Shown in pieces: positions 51,851 through 63,222 of a stretch of DNA of 64,000 nt. The notes beneath the pieces were generated by a model that saw only the letters and a list, made by a program, of their open reading frames with translations, was not told the origin of the DNA and did no database searches. Within the stretch, counting starts at the first letter, position 1, and every line of letters starts with the position of its first letter. Source of the stretch: Devosia sp. (lineage in GTDB: Bacteria; Pseudomonadota; Alphaproteobacteria; Rhizobiales; Devosiaceae); the NCBI GenBank assembly GCA_017794705.1, contig CP051235.1, positions 373,010-437,009 on the forward strand. The letters are read 5' to 3'. A program made the position numbers and the translations under genes.

Positions 51851-52486
51851 ATGAAAAGCATAACCATAACCGGATACGCGGCTCTCGCGGCGCTCTCTGT
51901 CGCAATATCAACGCCAGTAACGGCGCAGGACGATATGGAAGGGTTCGAAAAGCGAGTGGAACGAATATTTTCGACCGCCTACGCGGAGATTTGCCAGATC
52001 GACAGGTTCGTCAAAAGTGATTTCCCTCCCGAGATCTATCGAACGACCTTCAATTATGGCGACGAGGACTATCCGCCACGACCATTTGCACTGGTGCGGC
52101 TGCACTGTTCTTTCGGCGCCTATAACGAAATGCACGTGTTCTACGGCGTCGACGACTATGGCGAGGTCAGACAGGTGCAGTTCGCAACGCCATCCTTTGA
52201 CGTGACCTACGTGGACGGGAATTATGATGGTGCGGTTCAGTCCATCGACATGAACGGGTTCACAGCGGCCGACCGGCTGGTGAATTCCAGCGTCGATCCG
52301 GCCACACTCACCGTAACGTCGTGGAGCAAATGGCGAGGCATCGGCGACGCATCCTCGTCCGGCGAGTGGGTGTTCCGCGAAGGGGAATTCGTACTGGTCG
52401 CGTTTGATGTCGACGCCAGCTACGATGGAGAGGTCAATCCAGTGCGGATTTTTGGCGAAGGGCCGCCGGCGTACGGAGGAGAATGA
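51851..52486 (+). CDS. Secreted protein, DUF1176-like
   Basis: 211 residues with a signal peptide ending PVTAQ-D; GGAGGAG seven bases upstream of the ATG. Two cysteines (AEICQ, RLHCSF). The segment WRGIGDASSSGEWVFREGEFVLVAFDVDASYDGEVNPVRIF resembles the end of DUF1176 proteins (GRGLGD...W...F.L), from which I infer a periplasmic role. The DUF1801 gene starts one base after the stop, so the two are coupled. Confidence 0.68.
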   Translation: MKSITITGYAALAALSVAISTPVTAQDDMEGFEKRVERIFSTAYAEICQIDRFVKSDFPPEIYRTTFNYGDEDYPPRPFALVRLHCSFGAYNEMHVFYGVDDYGEVRQVQFATPSFDVTYVDGNYDGAVQSIDMNGFTAADRLVNSSVDPATLTVTSWSKWRGIGDASSSGEWVFREGEFVLVAFDVDASYDGEVNPVRIFGEGPPAYGGE

Positions 52487-52487
52487 A

Positions 52488-52907
52488 TTGACAAAAGCCG
52501 ACCCGGCCGTCGAAGCCATTCTTGATCGTGTTGATGACCCGCAGAAGCGTGCCGACTGCCGTGAAGTGATGGCAATGATGGCTAAGCATACAGGCAAGCC
52601 CGCGAGAGCTTTCGGTTCTGGGATGATCGGGTTCGGCCGTGTGCGCTACAAGTATCCAACCGGCACCTCGGGCGAGACCTTCATCACCGGATTTGCGCCG
52701 CGCAAGAACAACCTCACGCTCTATGCGCTGTGGTACCAGGCAGAGGATGATCCACTGCTGGCCCAACTCGGCAAACACAAGCGAGGCAAGGGCTGCCTTT
52801 ACATCAACAAGCTGGAGGACGTGGACCGGGATGTGCTGGACAAGATCATCCAGCGGTCGGCCACCGAGCTTGAGGGAAGATTCGTTACTGAATTTCTGGA
52901 GGATTGA
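52488..52907 (+). CDS. DUF1801 protein, first tandem copy
   Basis: 139 residues from a TTG at 52488, one base after the upstream stop, with GGAGGA seven bases before it; an ATG at 52483 is out of frame. The DUF1801 (YdhG-like) pattern is clear: PARAFGSGMIGFGRVRYKYPTG, ITGFAPRKNNLTLY and HKRGKGCLYINKLEDVD. Small soluble protein of the YdhG/YjbR-like fold, function unknown. Immediately followed by a homologue of equal length. Confidence 0.85.
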   Translation: MTKADPAVEAILDRVDDPQKRADCREVMAMMAKHTGKPARAFGSGMIGFGRVRYKYPTGTSGETFITGFAPRKNNLTLYALWYQAEDDPLLAQLGKHKRGKGCLYINKLEDVDRDVLDKIIQRSATELEGRFVTEFLED

Positions 52908-53327
52908 ATGGCGGAGAACAAGACAAAGCCGACCGAAGTGTCACCGTATGACTACGTTGCCAAGGTTGAAAAAGACTGGCAGCGCGAGGATGCCCTTTGG
53001 CTCATCGAAATGATGGAACGTGTTGTTGGTGAACCCCCGAAGATGTGGGGGCCCTCAATTATCGGATTCGGGGAGTACCACTACAAATACGAAAGCGGCC
53101 GCGAAGGCACGATGGGACTCGCGGGGTTCTCACCGCGCAAGGGCAACACGGTGGTCTATCTGGGCGGGGTCATACCGGATCAGGCCGAGTTGCTGAAGAA
53201 GCTTGGACCGCACAAGATGGGCAAATCGTGCCTCTATCTCAAAAAGCTCGACACGATCGACCGGGAGATTCTTGAAGAATTGGTGGTCAAGTCGATGCGC
53301 GCCACGCAGGAAAAATATCCGGACTGA
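52908..53327 (+). CDS. DUF1801 protein, second tandem copy
   Basis: 139 residues; the ATG directly follows the upstream TGA (TGAATG) with GGAGG five bases before it. Same layout as the first copy: PKMWGPSIIGFGEYHYKYESG, LAGFSPRKGNTVVYLGG and GPHKMGKSCLYLKKLDTIDREIL. The N-terminal helices differ. A long hairpin follows 21 bases after the stop. Confidence 0.86.
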   Translation: MAENKTKPTEVSPYDYVAKVEKDWQREDALWLIEMMERVVGEPPKMWGPSIIGFGEYHYKYESGREGTMGLAGFSPRKGNTVVYLGGVIPDQAELLKKLGPHKMGKSCLYLKKLDTIDREILEELVVKSMRATQEKYPD

Positions 53328-53347
53328 AGAAAGCCCCCCTCAAAGAA

Positions 53348-53385
53348 CAAGGCCGCGGCATCCGTTGCGGATACGCGCGGCCTTG
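53348..53385 (+). terminator. Two-part hairpin after the DUF1801 pair
   Basis: Outer ten-base stem CAAGGCCGCG/CGCGGCCTTG enclosing an inner ATCCG/CGGAT stem with a TTG loop. It is a stable structure 21 bases past the stop but has no T tract, so it may stop or protect the transcript rather than act as a classical terminator. Confidence 0.5.
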
Positions 53386-53545
53386 CCGAAGTCGCGCCAG
53401 CTGCACTGTTGAGGCTTGGGGGACAACAACCGGCGCTTGCTTCCAAACTCATCGCTTGCATGGGACGTGTGCCGCTGATGAGCTGCCTACAAAGATGGTG
53501 GCAAATTGCGGCAAGAAAAGTCCCGGTCACCAAACTGTGAATGTA

Positions 53546-53594
53546 CCATGCCAGTAGCGGGAAGTGTTGCCCGGAACAGTATAAACTGGCATGG
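53546..53594 (+). promoter_or_regulatory. Inverted repeat in the amn promoter/leader
   Basis: Perfect ten-base arms CCATGCCAGT and ACTGGCATGG, 29 bases apart. TATAAA (53580-53585) lies at the inner edge of the second arm and could be a -10 box, putting the second arm at the start of transcription; no good -35 is seen. Either an operator or a leader hairpin. Confidence 0.4.
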
Positions 53595-53636
53595 GAGAGC
53601 GCATCGGCGCGACGGGCGCCTTCTGGAGTTTTGTGC

Positions 53637-55112
53637 ATGGATATCGTCAGCCCCAAGGCATTGCCCATTAAGGATTTTTCCGATCCTGAGAAGGCCTGGG
53701 CCTATCTGGACGAAATCTATGAGCGCAATACACAGTTCATCCTCGACCACTTCAACGGGCTGGTCGACGGCAATACGCCGGAGGGCAGAATCCGGGCCTG
53801 CTATCCGCTGATCGAAGTCACAACAACCAGCTATCACAAGGCCAGTTCTTCGCTGCCCTTCGGGTTTCTGCACAGTCCGGGCACATATCGGACCAGCGTG
53901 ACGGCGCCACGACTGTTCAAATCCTACCTGATCGAGCAGATGGATTTGATCCTGACCAACCATGGCGGGACCATTCAGATAGGCGAGTCCGACACCCCCA
54001 TCCCGCTGCATTTCGCAGCCGACGCCAAGGAGCCAGTGGACGGTGCAGCGCTTGAAGCGGCTGATATTGCCCTGCGCGACCACTTCGATGCGCCGGACTT
54101 GTCGCATACGGACGATGAGATCGCCAACGGTACGTTCATTCCTCAGCCCGGCGGCCCCTACCCGCTGGCTGCGTTTACGGCGCCGCGCGTGGACTATTCG
54201 CTCTATCGGCTCAGCCACTACACAGCGACGGATGCCGAGCACTTTCAGAACTTCGTGATCTTCACAAATTACCAGTTCTACATAGACGAGTTTTGCCGTG
54301 TGGCCCGCGCCTATATGGACGAAGGGCACCCCGACTATGATGCATTCGTCGAGCCGGGCAATGCGATCACCACCAATTCGCGGCTTGGAGGCGGCACCGT
54401 GGGAACAGCCGTGACGCGGCTGCCACAGATGCCGGCTTATCACCTGAAAGCCGGCCGGAACCGCGGGATTACAATGGTGAATATTGGCGTCGGACCGTCC
54501 AACGCCAAAACGGCCTCAGACCATATCGCGGTGCTGCGCCCACACTCCTGGATCATGCTGGGCCACTGCGCAGGCCTGAGAAACTCCCAAGCGTTGGGCG
54601 ATTATGTGCTGGGACACGCCTATGTGCGCGAGGACCATGTGCTGGACGAAGACCTGCCGCTTTCCGTACCTATCCCGGCGCTTGCCGAAGTGCAGGTGGC
54701 GCTTGAACGGGCGGTGGCTGATGTCACGCAACTGGAAGGCATCGACACCAAGCGCATCATGCGGACCGGCACGGTTGCCTCGTTCGACAACCGCAACTGG
54801 GAATTGCGCGACCAGAACGAGATCGTGCGCCGGCTCAGCCAGTCGCGGGCCATTGCGCTGGACATGGAAAGCGCCACGATTGCGGCCAACGGGTTCCGGT
54901 TCCGCGTGCCCTACGGCACCCTGCTTTGCGTTTCAGACAAGCCGTTGCACGGCGAACTGAAATTGCCCGGCATGGCCAGCGATTTTTACCGCACTCAGGT
55001 CAACCGGCACCTGCAAATCGGCTTGCGTGCCATGGAAATCCTGCGCGAACAGCCCGCCGAGCGGATACATTCGCGCAAGTTGCGTTCATTTGCCGAAACC
55101 GCGTTTCAGTAG
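53637..55112 (+). CDS. amn: AMP nucleosidase
   Basis: 491 residues from the ATG at 53637 (GGAG eight bases upstream). The N-terminal regulatory domain (about 1-180) and C-terminal nucleoside-phosphorylase-like domain are both present. The latter has VNIGVGPSNAKTASDHIAVLRPHSWIMLGHCAGLRNSQ near 285-325 and DMESATIAANGFR near 410. It splits AMP into adenine and ribose 5-phosphate, controlling adenylate pools. The stop is two bases from that of the convergent maeB. Confidence 0.95.
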   Translation: MDIVSPKALPIKDFSDPEKAWAYLDEIYERNTQFILDHFNGLVDGNTPEGRIRACYPLIEVTTTSYHKASSSLPFGFLHSPGTYRTSVTAPRLFKSYLIEQMDLILTNHGGTIQIGESDTPIPLHFAADAKEPVDGAALEAADIALRDHFDAPDLSHTDDEIANGTFIPQPGGPYPLAAFTAPRVDYSLYRLSHYTATDAEHFQNFVIFTNYQFYIDEFCRVARAYMDEGHPDYDAFVEPGNAITTNSRLGGGTVGTAVTRLPQMPAYHLKAGRNRGITMVNIGVGPSNAKTASDHIAVLRPHSWIMLGHCAGLRNSQALGDYVLGHAYVREDHVLDEDLPLSVPIPALAEVQVALERAVADVTQLEGIDTKRIMRTGTVASFDNRNWELRDQNEIVRRLSQSRAIALDMESATIAANGFRFRVPYGTLLCVSDKPLHGELKLPGMASDFYRTQVNRHLQIGLRAMEILREQPAERIHSRKLRSFAETAFQ

Positions 55113-55114
55113 GC

Positions 55115-57424
<2,310 letters not shown>

Positions 57425-57539
57425 TGAATTCTCCTCACCGGCACTCGAGCGCACCCTTAGCACCGTGCGCGTTTACGGGGTAGATGGAGTGCCATCATTT
57501 GCCAAGGCTGAAAAGGCCCTGTTGCGCAAATGTTTGCGG

Positions 57540-59141
57540 TCAGGCGGCCATGGATTTGGGCAGATGCGACTTCTGCGTGTCGGTGCGATGTCCGTTGAGC
57601 GTCTGCACAAGCTCAATGAACTTGTCGGCCTGCATCGGCCTTGCAAACAGGTACCCTTGAACCTGCCGTACGCCATGGGCGAGCAGGTATCTGGCCTGTT
57701 CGACGGTTTCGACGCCCTCTGCCACCACTTCGGCATTCATGTGCATGGACATCTGGATGAGTGCGTCCAGCACGGGTGCGACGGTCGTGTCTCCCTTGAT
57801 CATCTGGACAAAAACGCCATCGATCTTGAGAATATCGACGCCGAGGGTCTGGATGTAGGCAAGGTTGGAATGGCCGGTACCCACGTCATCGAGCGCCAGT
57901 TTGGCGCCCAGCGCGTGAAGCCCGTTGATGACCGTCTTTGCCGCAAGGTCATCGTGGAGCGGCTGGCGCTCGGTGATTTCGAAGACCAGTTGCTTGTAGG
58001 CAAAGCTCGAGCCGCCGAAGATCGCTTCAACGTCCTCGACAATGGTCGAGGTGCGGAAGTGTCCCTCGAACAGGTTGAGGCTGAATTTCATATCCGGGTT
58101 GCCGGCGGCGAGTACCGACAGATCGTCGCGCATGCGTTCCATCAGGGATATGGTCATCGGAATGGCCAGACCGGTAACTTCGGCGTAGTCGATGAAAACA
58201 CCCGGGGAAATTACCTCGCCATTCGGCTTGATCCAGCGGGCAAGCATTTCGCAGCCCACGACCCTGCCCGTTTCGACGTCTATGACCGGCTGATACCAGG
58301 GCCGGATCTCGCCATTGACGATCGCCTTCTCGAGGTTGAGCGACGTGCCGCCCGACTTGCGCACATAGTGCAGCGCAAGGATCAGGAACGAGGCGCTCAT
58401 CAGCGAAGCGATGAGGGTGAAAAGCACGTACAGATCGGCATATCCGGCGCGTAACACAGACACCGGAATGGCTGTTTCGGCCCGCACGGGGATGTCACCC
58501 GCCAATGCATGGGCGAACATATAGGCGCGCGGATCGCCGGACAATTGCTTGGCGTCCGCGTCTCCCAAGGTGATCAGTTGCGTTCCGTCGACAAAGGACA
58601 GGTTCAGCATGCTGGCGCTGGCCAGTTCAACGGGGCGGCGGCCAGCGGCGAGGCTGTTGGAAATGTTGATGAAAGCCGAAATCGTGCGGTTGGCGTCGAT
58701 GATCCGGGTCACCTTCAGAAGCGGCAACTCGATGTCGGGGATTGATACCGCAGTAATGGTCTCTGGACGGCCGGGAATCGAAATGCTGCCGGTGAGCTGA
58801 GTATATTCGAAACTGCCGCCGAAAGCCTCGCAGTACTGCACGCCGCTGACATTCTCGACCACCATCTGACGCAGGTAGGCGCTGCGTAGCATCAATTGGC
58901 GCAGGTTCTCTGCGAAAGTGGGGGTACACAGCGACGGACTTGACGCAAGGAGGTTGCCAATCGTTTCGATCGCGTCGTAGACGCCAGCCTGGGTTTCACC
59001 CGTGATGGCGTTCAGGGACCGCTGGGTCTGGATGCGCTCGCGGACATTGACAAAATTGTCGACGATGAAATCCGCCGCCAGAACCGGCAGGAATGCCAGA
59101 ATGGCCACAAGCAGCATGAAGATGTTGGTATTTTTGCGCAA
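57540..59141 (-). CDS. CSS-motif EAL-domain c-di-GMP phosphodiesterase
   Basis: 533 residues from a TTG at 59141 (AGGA seven to eight bases upstream). Helix near 7-27, a periplasmic sensor domain with two cysteines (SPSLCTP near 72, QYCEAFGG near 103) as in CSS-motif proteins, a second helix near 238-258 and an EAL domain from about 275. EAL motifs: EML in place of EAL, SLNLFEGHF, ITERQP, LDDVGTGHSN in place of DDFGTGYS, LKID and VAEGVET. The metal and substrate residues seem kept, so it is probably active. Cysteine redox state may control it through DsbA/B, as in E. coli relatives. Confidence 0.88.
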   Translation of the reverse strand: MRKNTNIFMLLVAILAFLPVLAADFIVDNFVNVRERIQTQRSLNAITGETQAGVYDAIETIGNLLASSPSLCTPTFAENLRQLMLRSAYLRQMVVENVSGVQYCEAFGGSFEYTQLTGSISIPGRPETITAVSIPDIELPLLKVTRIIDANRTISAFINISNSLAAGRRPVELASASMLNLSFVDGTQLITLGDADAKQLSGDPRAYMFAHALAGDIPVRAETAIPVSVLRAGYADLYVLFTLIASLMSASFLILALHYVRKSGGTSLNLEKAIVNGEIRPWYQPVIDVETGRVVGCEMLARWIKPNGEVISPGVFIDYAEVTGLAIPMTISLMERMRDDLSVLAAGNPDMKFSLNLFEGHFRTSTIVEDVEAIFGGSSFAYKQLVFEITERQPLHDDLAAKTVINGLHALGAKLALDDVGTGHSNLAYIQTLGVDILKIDGVFVQMIKGDTTVAPVLDALIQMSMHMNAEVVAEGVETVEQARYLLAHGVRQVQGYLFARPMQADKFIELVQTLNGHRTDTQKSHLPKSMAA

Positions 59142-59236
59142 ATGCCTATCCTGGGCACCATGGTGAGTGGCGCCCAGTCTATTCGGGCCCGGCCTAATAT
59201 CTGATTAAGCCACGCGACGGCAAAAGCTGAATCGGA

Positions 59237-61006
59237 TCAGGCCTTTGGCAGATTCGTCCGGATATGCAACTCGCGCAATTGCTTGGGTGTCGCCTCGGCC
59301 GGTGCGCCCAGCAAAAGATCTTCGCCTTGCTGGTTCATCGGGAAAGCGGTCACTTCACGCAGATTGTGCTCGCCGCAGATCAGCATGACGATGCGCTCGA
59401 TGCCGGCTGCAAGGCCGCCGTGCGGCGGGGCGCCGTACTGTAGCGCCCGCAGCATGCCGCCGAAGGCCTCTTCCAGCACCTCGGGGCCGTAACCCGCGAT
59501 GGCAAAGGCCTTGCGCATGATGTCGGGCCGGTGGTTCCGGATGGCACCGGAAGCGAGCTCATAGCCGTTGCAGACCAGGTCGTACTGGTAGGCCTTGAGT
59601 TCAAGCGGGTCGCCACTCTCCAGCGCTTCCAGACCGCCCTGCGGCATGGAGAACGGGTTGTGGGAGAAATCGACCTTCTTTTCCTCTTCGTCCCACTCGT
59701 ACATGGGGAAATCAACGATCCAGCAAAGGGCGAACTGCTCGGTGTCGACAAGCTCAAGATCGGTGGCGGCCTTGGTACGGGCCGAGCCGGCAAAGGCGGC
59801 AAACTTGGCCGGGACACCACAGACAAAGAACACGGCATCACCGTCTTCAAGACCCAGTTGGGCTCGAATAGCTTCCGTGCGTTCAGGGCCGATGTTCTTG
59901 GCGATCGGGCCGGCGCCCTCACCTTCGCGGAAGAAGATATAGCCCAGGCCCGGCTGTCCCTCTTTCTGGGCCCAGCCATTCATCCGGTCGCAGAAAGCGC
60001 GTGAGCCACCAGTTTTGGCGGGAATAGCCCAGACTTCGACCTTGGGATCGTTTTCAATCTGCCCGGCAAACACCTTGAAGCCGGACCCGGCGAAATGTTC
60101 AGTGACTTCCTGCATTTCAATGGGGTTGCGCAGATCTGGCTTGTCGGTGCCATACTTGCGCATGGCCTCGGCGAACGGAATGCGCGGCAAGTCCTTCGTG
60201 ACCCTCTTGCCCTCGCCAAATTCCTCAAAAATGCCGGTGGCGACCGGCTCGAAGGCGGCAAACACATCGTCCTGCTCGACGAAGCTCATCTCGACGTCGA
60301 TCTGGTAGAATTCGCCGGCGCGGTCGTGGCGCGGGTCTTCGTCGCGGAAGCAAGGTGCGAGCTGGAAGTAGCGGTCAAAGCCGCCAATCATCAGCATCTG
60401 CTTGAACATCTGCGGGGCCTGGGGCAGCGCGTAAAACTTGCCCGGGTGCAAGCGCGACGGCACCATGAAGTCACGCGCACCTTCCGGCGACGAAGCCGTC
60501 AGGATCGGCGTGTTGAATTCGGTGAAACCGATGCCGGCCATACGCTGGCGCAGCGATGTCATGATCTTCGAGCGCGTAACGATGTTGCGGTGCATGCGTT
60601 CGCGGCGCAGATCGAGGAACCGGTAGGTCAGCCGTGTTTCTTCCGGGTAGTCCTGATCGCCGAACACCGGCAATGGCAATTCCTTTGCCTCACCGAGAAC
60701 CTCAACCTCGCGGATGAAGACCTCGATTTCGCCCGTCGGGAGGTTCGAGTTGATCGTGTCGGGCGTGCGCATCTTTACTTCGCCATCAATGCGGATGACG
60801 GTTTCGGCGCGCAGTGCTTCAACTGCGGCGAAAGCAGGCGAATCGGGATCAGCCACGCACTGCGTGAGCCCGTAGTGGTCGCGCAGGTCGACAAACAGCA
60901 CTCCACCGTGGTCACGGACCCGGTGCACCCAGCCGCTCAGCCGCGCATTGGAACCGACGTCCGCCGACGTCAGTTGGGCGCAGGTGTGGGAACGATAGCG
61001 GTGCAT
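59237..61006 (-). CDS. aspS: Aspartyl-tRNA synthetase
   Basis: 589 residues from the ATG at 61006 ([12 protein letters not shown], normal for the family). N-terminal OB-fold anticodon domain ([20 protein letters not shown]), class II motif 2 [23 protein letters not shown] near 220-240, the bacterial GAD insertion (about 310-420) and motif 3 [16 protein letters not shown] near the C-terminus. Charges tRNA-Asp and possibly tRNA-Asn. In the familiar aspS-x-rnd-ppx neighbourhood. Confidence 0.97.
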   Translation of the reverse strand: MHRYRSHTCAQLTSADVGSNARLSGWVHRVRDHGGVLFVDLRDHYGLTQCVADPDSPAFAAVEALRAETVIRIDGEVKMRTPDTINSNLPTGEIEVFIREVEVLGEAKELPLPVFGDQDYPEETRLTYRFLDLRRERMHRNIVTRSKIMTSLRQRMAGIGFTEFNTPILTASSPEGARDFMVPSRLHPGKFYALPQAPQMFKQMLMIGGFDRYFQLAPCFRDEDPRHDRAGEFYQIDVEMSFVEQDDVFAAFEPVATGIFEEFGEGKRVTKDLPRIPFAEAMRKYGTDKPDLRNPIEMQEVTEHFAGSGFKVFAGQIENDPKVEVWAIPAKTGGSRAFCDRMNGWAQKEGQPGLGYIFFREGEGAGPIAKNIGPERTEAIRAQLGLEDGDAVFFVCGVPAKFAAFAGSARTKAATDLELVDTEQFALCWIVDFPMYEWDEEEKKVDFSHNPFSMPQGGLEALESGDPLELKAYQYDLVCNGYELASGAIRNHRPDIMRKAFAIAGYGPEVLEEAFGGMLRALQYGAPPHGGLAAGIERIVMLICGEHNLREVTAFPMNQQGEDLLLGAPAEATPKQLRELHIRTNLPKA

Positions 61007-61113
61007 GGCGGATACTCTTTGTCTGAAGGATTTGAGATGCGGATTTCGGGGCCGTAAAGCGCATGCACACCGTGCTTTGTCAAGCCGAGCGTGCCTGTGA
61101 GGCGGCGATGCAG

Positions 61114-61911
61114 TCAGCCGCTGAACCGGGTGGCGAGGGCCAGAACAGGCGAAAGGCACAGCCAAAGGAAGGTGAAAGGGTATTCGTGAACCTGGGAATG
61201 GGCGGAAAGCCATTGGGTTACAACGGTCAGGCGGGTGATCGTCCGCAACAACAAGCCCAACCCCAACACAATGACCTGGATGACAATCAGGAATACCGAT
61301 GTTACCGCCGCAATCAGGGCCGCTCCGGAAAACACCATGTAGGGTGCGAAGTCCGTCGTGGACGGATCATCGGTGAAGGCGGTTCCACCTGAAACGAGCC
61401 AGGCGATTCCGATCAGGGCAGCGGCTGGCAGGAAAGAAAGGACGACGACGATCAGGGCGCCGGGGATGGTCCACGGCCAGCGGAAACGCTCGGAGTCCAC
61501 AAAGAGCTTCTTCGTAACGAAAATGCTCCAGTAGTCGAATAGGGAATTCATGATTCCGAATGGGATGGCCGTCGCGGCAACGGCCATCGCCATTGACGTG
61601 AAGGCTGGCATTTGTGGAGCCTCGGCCGCAGTCACAAGGGCCAGAACCACGTCGACAATGATCACGTAGGACATTGAGAAAGCCAGCACACGCCGATAGC
61701 GCAGCCGGCCATCGCGCATGAAAAAACCGACAAGGGACGCGATCAGCGTCCGCTCGAAATTGCCGAACTCAATATCCGTGTAACCGAAGACATATTCGGA
61801 CAGTTTGTTGCGATGCCGGGGTTCTGTCACCCGGTCAAGGAATTGAACCACCATTGAGGCCGACGAAAAGCCGAGCAAAGCCCCAAGATATTCCAGCAAT
61901 TTTGACCTCAC
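61114..61911 (-). CDS. Unknown multi-pass membrane protein
   Basis: 265 residues from a GTG at 61911 with AGGA five bases upstream. About five hydrophobic segments (residues 52-66, 76-96, 103-122, 150-175, 190-222). A polar N-terminal segment contains [21 protein letters not shown]. No family recognised. It lies between aspS and rnd, 107 bases upstream of aspS on the same strand. Confidence 0.68.
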   Translation of the reverse strand: MRSKLLEYLGALLGFSSASMVVQFLDRVTEPRHRNKLSEYVFGYTDIEFGNFERTLIASLVGFFMRDGRLRYRRVLAFSMSYVIIVDVVLALVTAAEAPQMPAFTSMAMAVAATAIPFGIMNSLFDYWSIFVTKKLFVDSERFRWPWTIPGALIVVVLSFLPAAALIGIAWLVSGGTAFTDDPSTTDFAPYMVFSGAALIAAVTSVFLIVIQVIVLGLGLLLRTITRLTVVTQWLSAHSQVHEYPFTFLWLCLSPVLALATRFSG

Positions 61912-62061
61912 TGAAGTCCTGTGCAGGCATCTATATTCCGATGAATCCCGGTGTCCAGTGGCTTTCCCCTGCCCGCAGTGCCTGGCGGATCAAGCGAAAG
62001 GTGGCGGCGCACCTTGATGCCTGATAGGACTTCCGTAAAACACGTCCATGGATTTCCATTA

Positions 62062-63222
62062 ATGAACCTGATCACCCGTACGGCGGAGCTTGCGAAATTC
62101 TGCTCCGAGGCCGCCCGGTTCGAGTATGTCACTGTCGATACCGAATTCCTGCGCGAAACAACCTATTGGCCGATTTTGTGCCTGATCCAGATGGCGACGC
62201 GCGACGAAGCCGTGATCGTTGACCCGATGGCAAACGGGATCGATCTGGCGCCGTTTTTTGAACTCATGGACAATTCCAGGGTTGTGAAGGTGTTCCACGC
62301 CGCCCGGCAGGACATCGAGATATTCGTCAAGCTGAACGGCGCGGTGCCGCATCCGATCTTCGATACGCAGATTGCCGCCAGCGTGAACGGGCACGGTGAC
62401 AGCATTTCCTATGACAATCTGGTGCAGTCCATTGTTGGTGAGCGGCTGGACAAGAGTTCACGCTTTACCGACTGGAGCGTCAGACCGCTGAGTGAAAAGC
62501 AACTGCGCTACGCGCTCGCCGACGTGACCCACCTGCGTGAAGTCTATGAGCACCTGCGTGACGAGCTGAAAAGCAACGGCCGGTCGGACTGGATGCGTGG
62601 CGAGGCGGAAATCCTGGAGAGTATAGAGACCTACCTGGTCAAACCGGAAGACGCCTGGCGCAAGTTGAAACTAAAGGCCAACAAGCCCCTCGATCTGGCC
62701 GCGGCAAAGGCATTGGCGGCATGGCGGGAGCGCAAGGCGCAGGAGACCGACCAACCGCGCAGGCGGGTGCTCAAGGACGATGCGGTCAATGAACTGGCCA
62801 TCCAGAGACCCACGAAGCCGGATCAATTCGAGCGTCTGCGTGCGGTGCCGCGCGGGTTCGGCCGCTCAGCGAGCGGGACGGAAATCGCCGATCTGATGAA
62901 ACAGGTCATGCAGATCCCGCCTGAAGATTTGCCCAAACTGCCGGACCGGCGGCGCGGTCCTTCTCCCAAGGGCGCCGTGGGCGACCTGTTGCGGGTATTG
63001 CTCAAGGCCGTGGCCGACCAGGAAGGCGTGGCCGCAAGGATCATCGCGACCAGCGACGACATCGACGAGATCGTGCTGAACGATGACGCGGACGTGGCGG
63101 CACTTCGCGGCTGGCGCCGAAAAATTTTCGGTGAAAAGGCCCTGGCCATCAAGCATGGCAAGATCGGACTTGCGGCAACCCGCAAGGGGATTGTGGAAGT
63201 ACCGGTCGCCTCCGCCGACTAG
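62062..63222 (+). CDS. rnd: Ribonuclease D
   Basis: 386 residues from the ATG at 62062; the frame is open a further 110 bases but without coding character. DEDD exonuclease motifs: Exo I VDTEFLRE near 21, Exo II HAARQDIEIF near 84 and Exo III LRYALADVTHL near 153 (DEDDy type). HRDC domains follow. Trims tRNA 3' ends. Its stop shares CTAG with the stop of the convergent ppx. Confidence 0.95.
   Translation: MNLITRTAELAKFCSEAARFEYVTVDTEFLRETTYWPILCLIQMATRDEAVIVDPMANGIDLAPFFELMDNSRVVKVFHAARQDIEIFVKLNGAVPHPIFDTQIAASVNGHGDSISYDNLVQSIVGERLDKSSRFTDWSVRPLSEKQLRYALADVTHLREVYEHLRDELKSNGRSDWMRGEAEILESIETYLVKPEDAWRKLKLKANKPLDLAAAKALAAWRERKAQETDQPRRRVLKDDAVNELAIQRPTKPDQFERLRAVPRGFGRSASGTEIADLMKQVMQIPPEDLPKLPDRRRGPSPKGAVGDLLRVLLKAVADQEGVAARIIATSDDIDEIVLNDDADVAALRGWRRKIFGEKALAIKHGKIGLAATRKGIVEVPVASAD

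Larger units (their letters stand above)
53328..53636. other. Intergenic region before amn
   Basis: 309 bases with no supported gene. It holds a long hairpin (53348-53385), then an inverted repeat CCATGCCAGT/ACTGGCATGG (53546-53594) around a TATAAA, and the GGAG ribosome site of amn. Confidence 0.6.
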
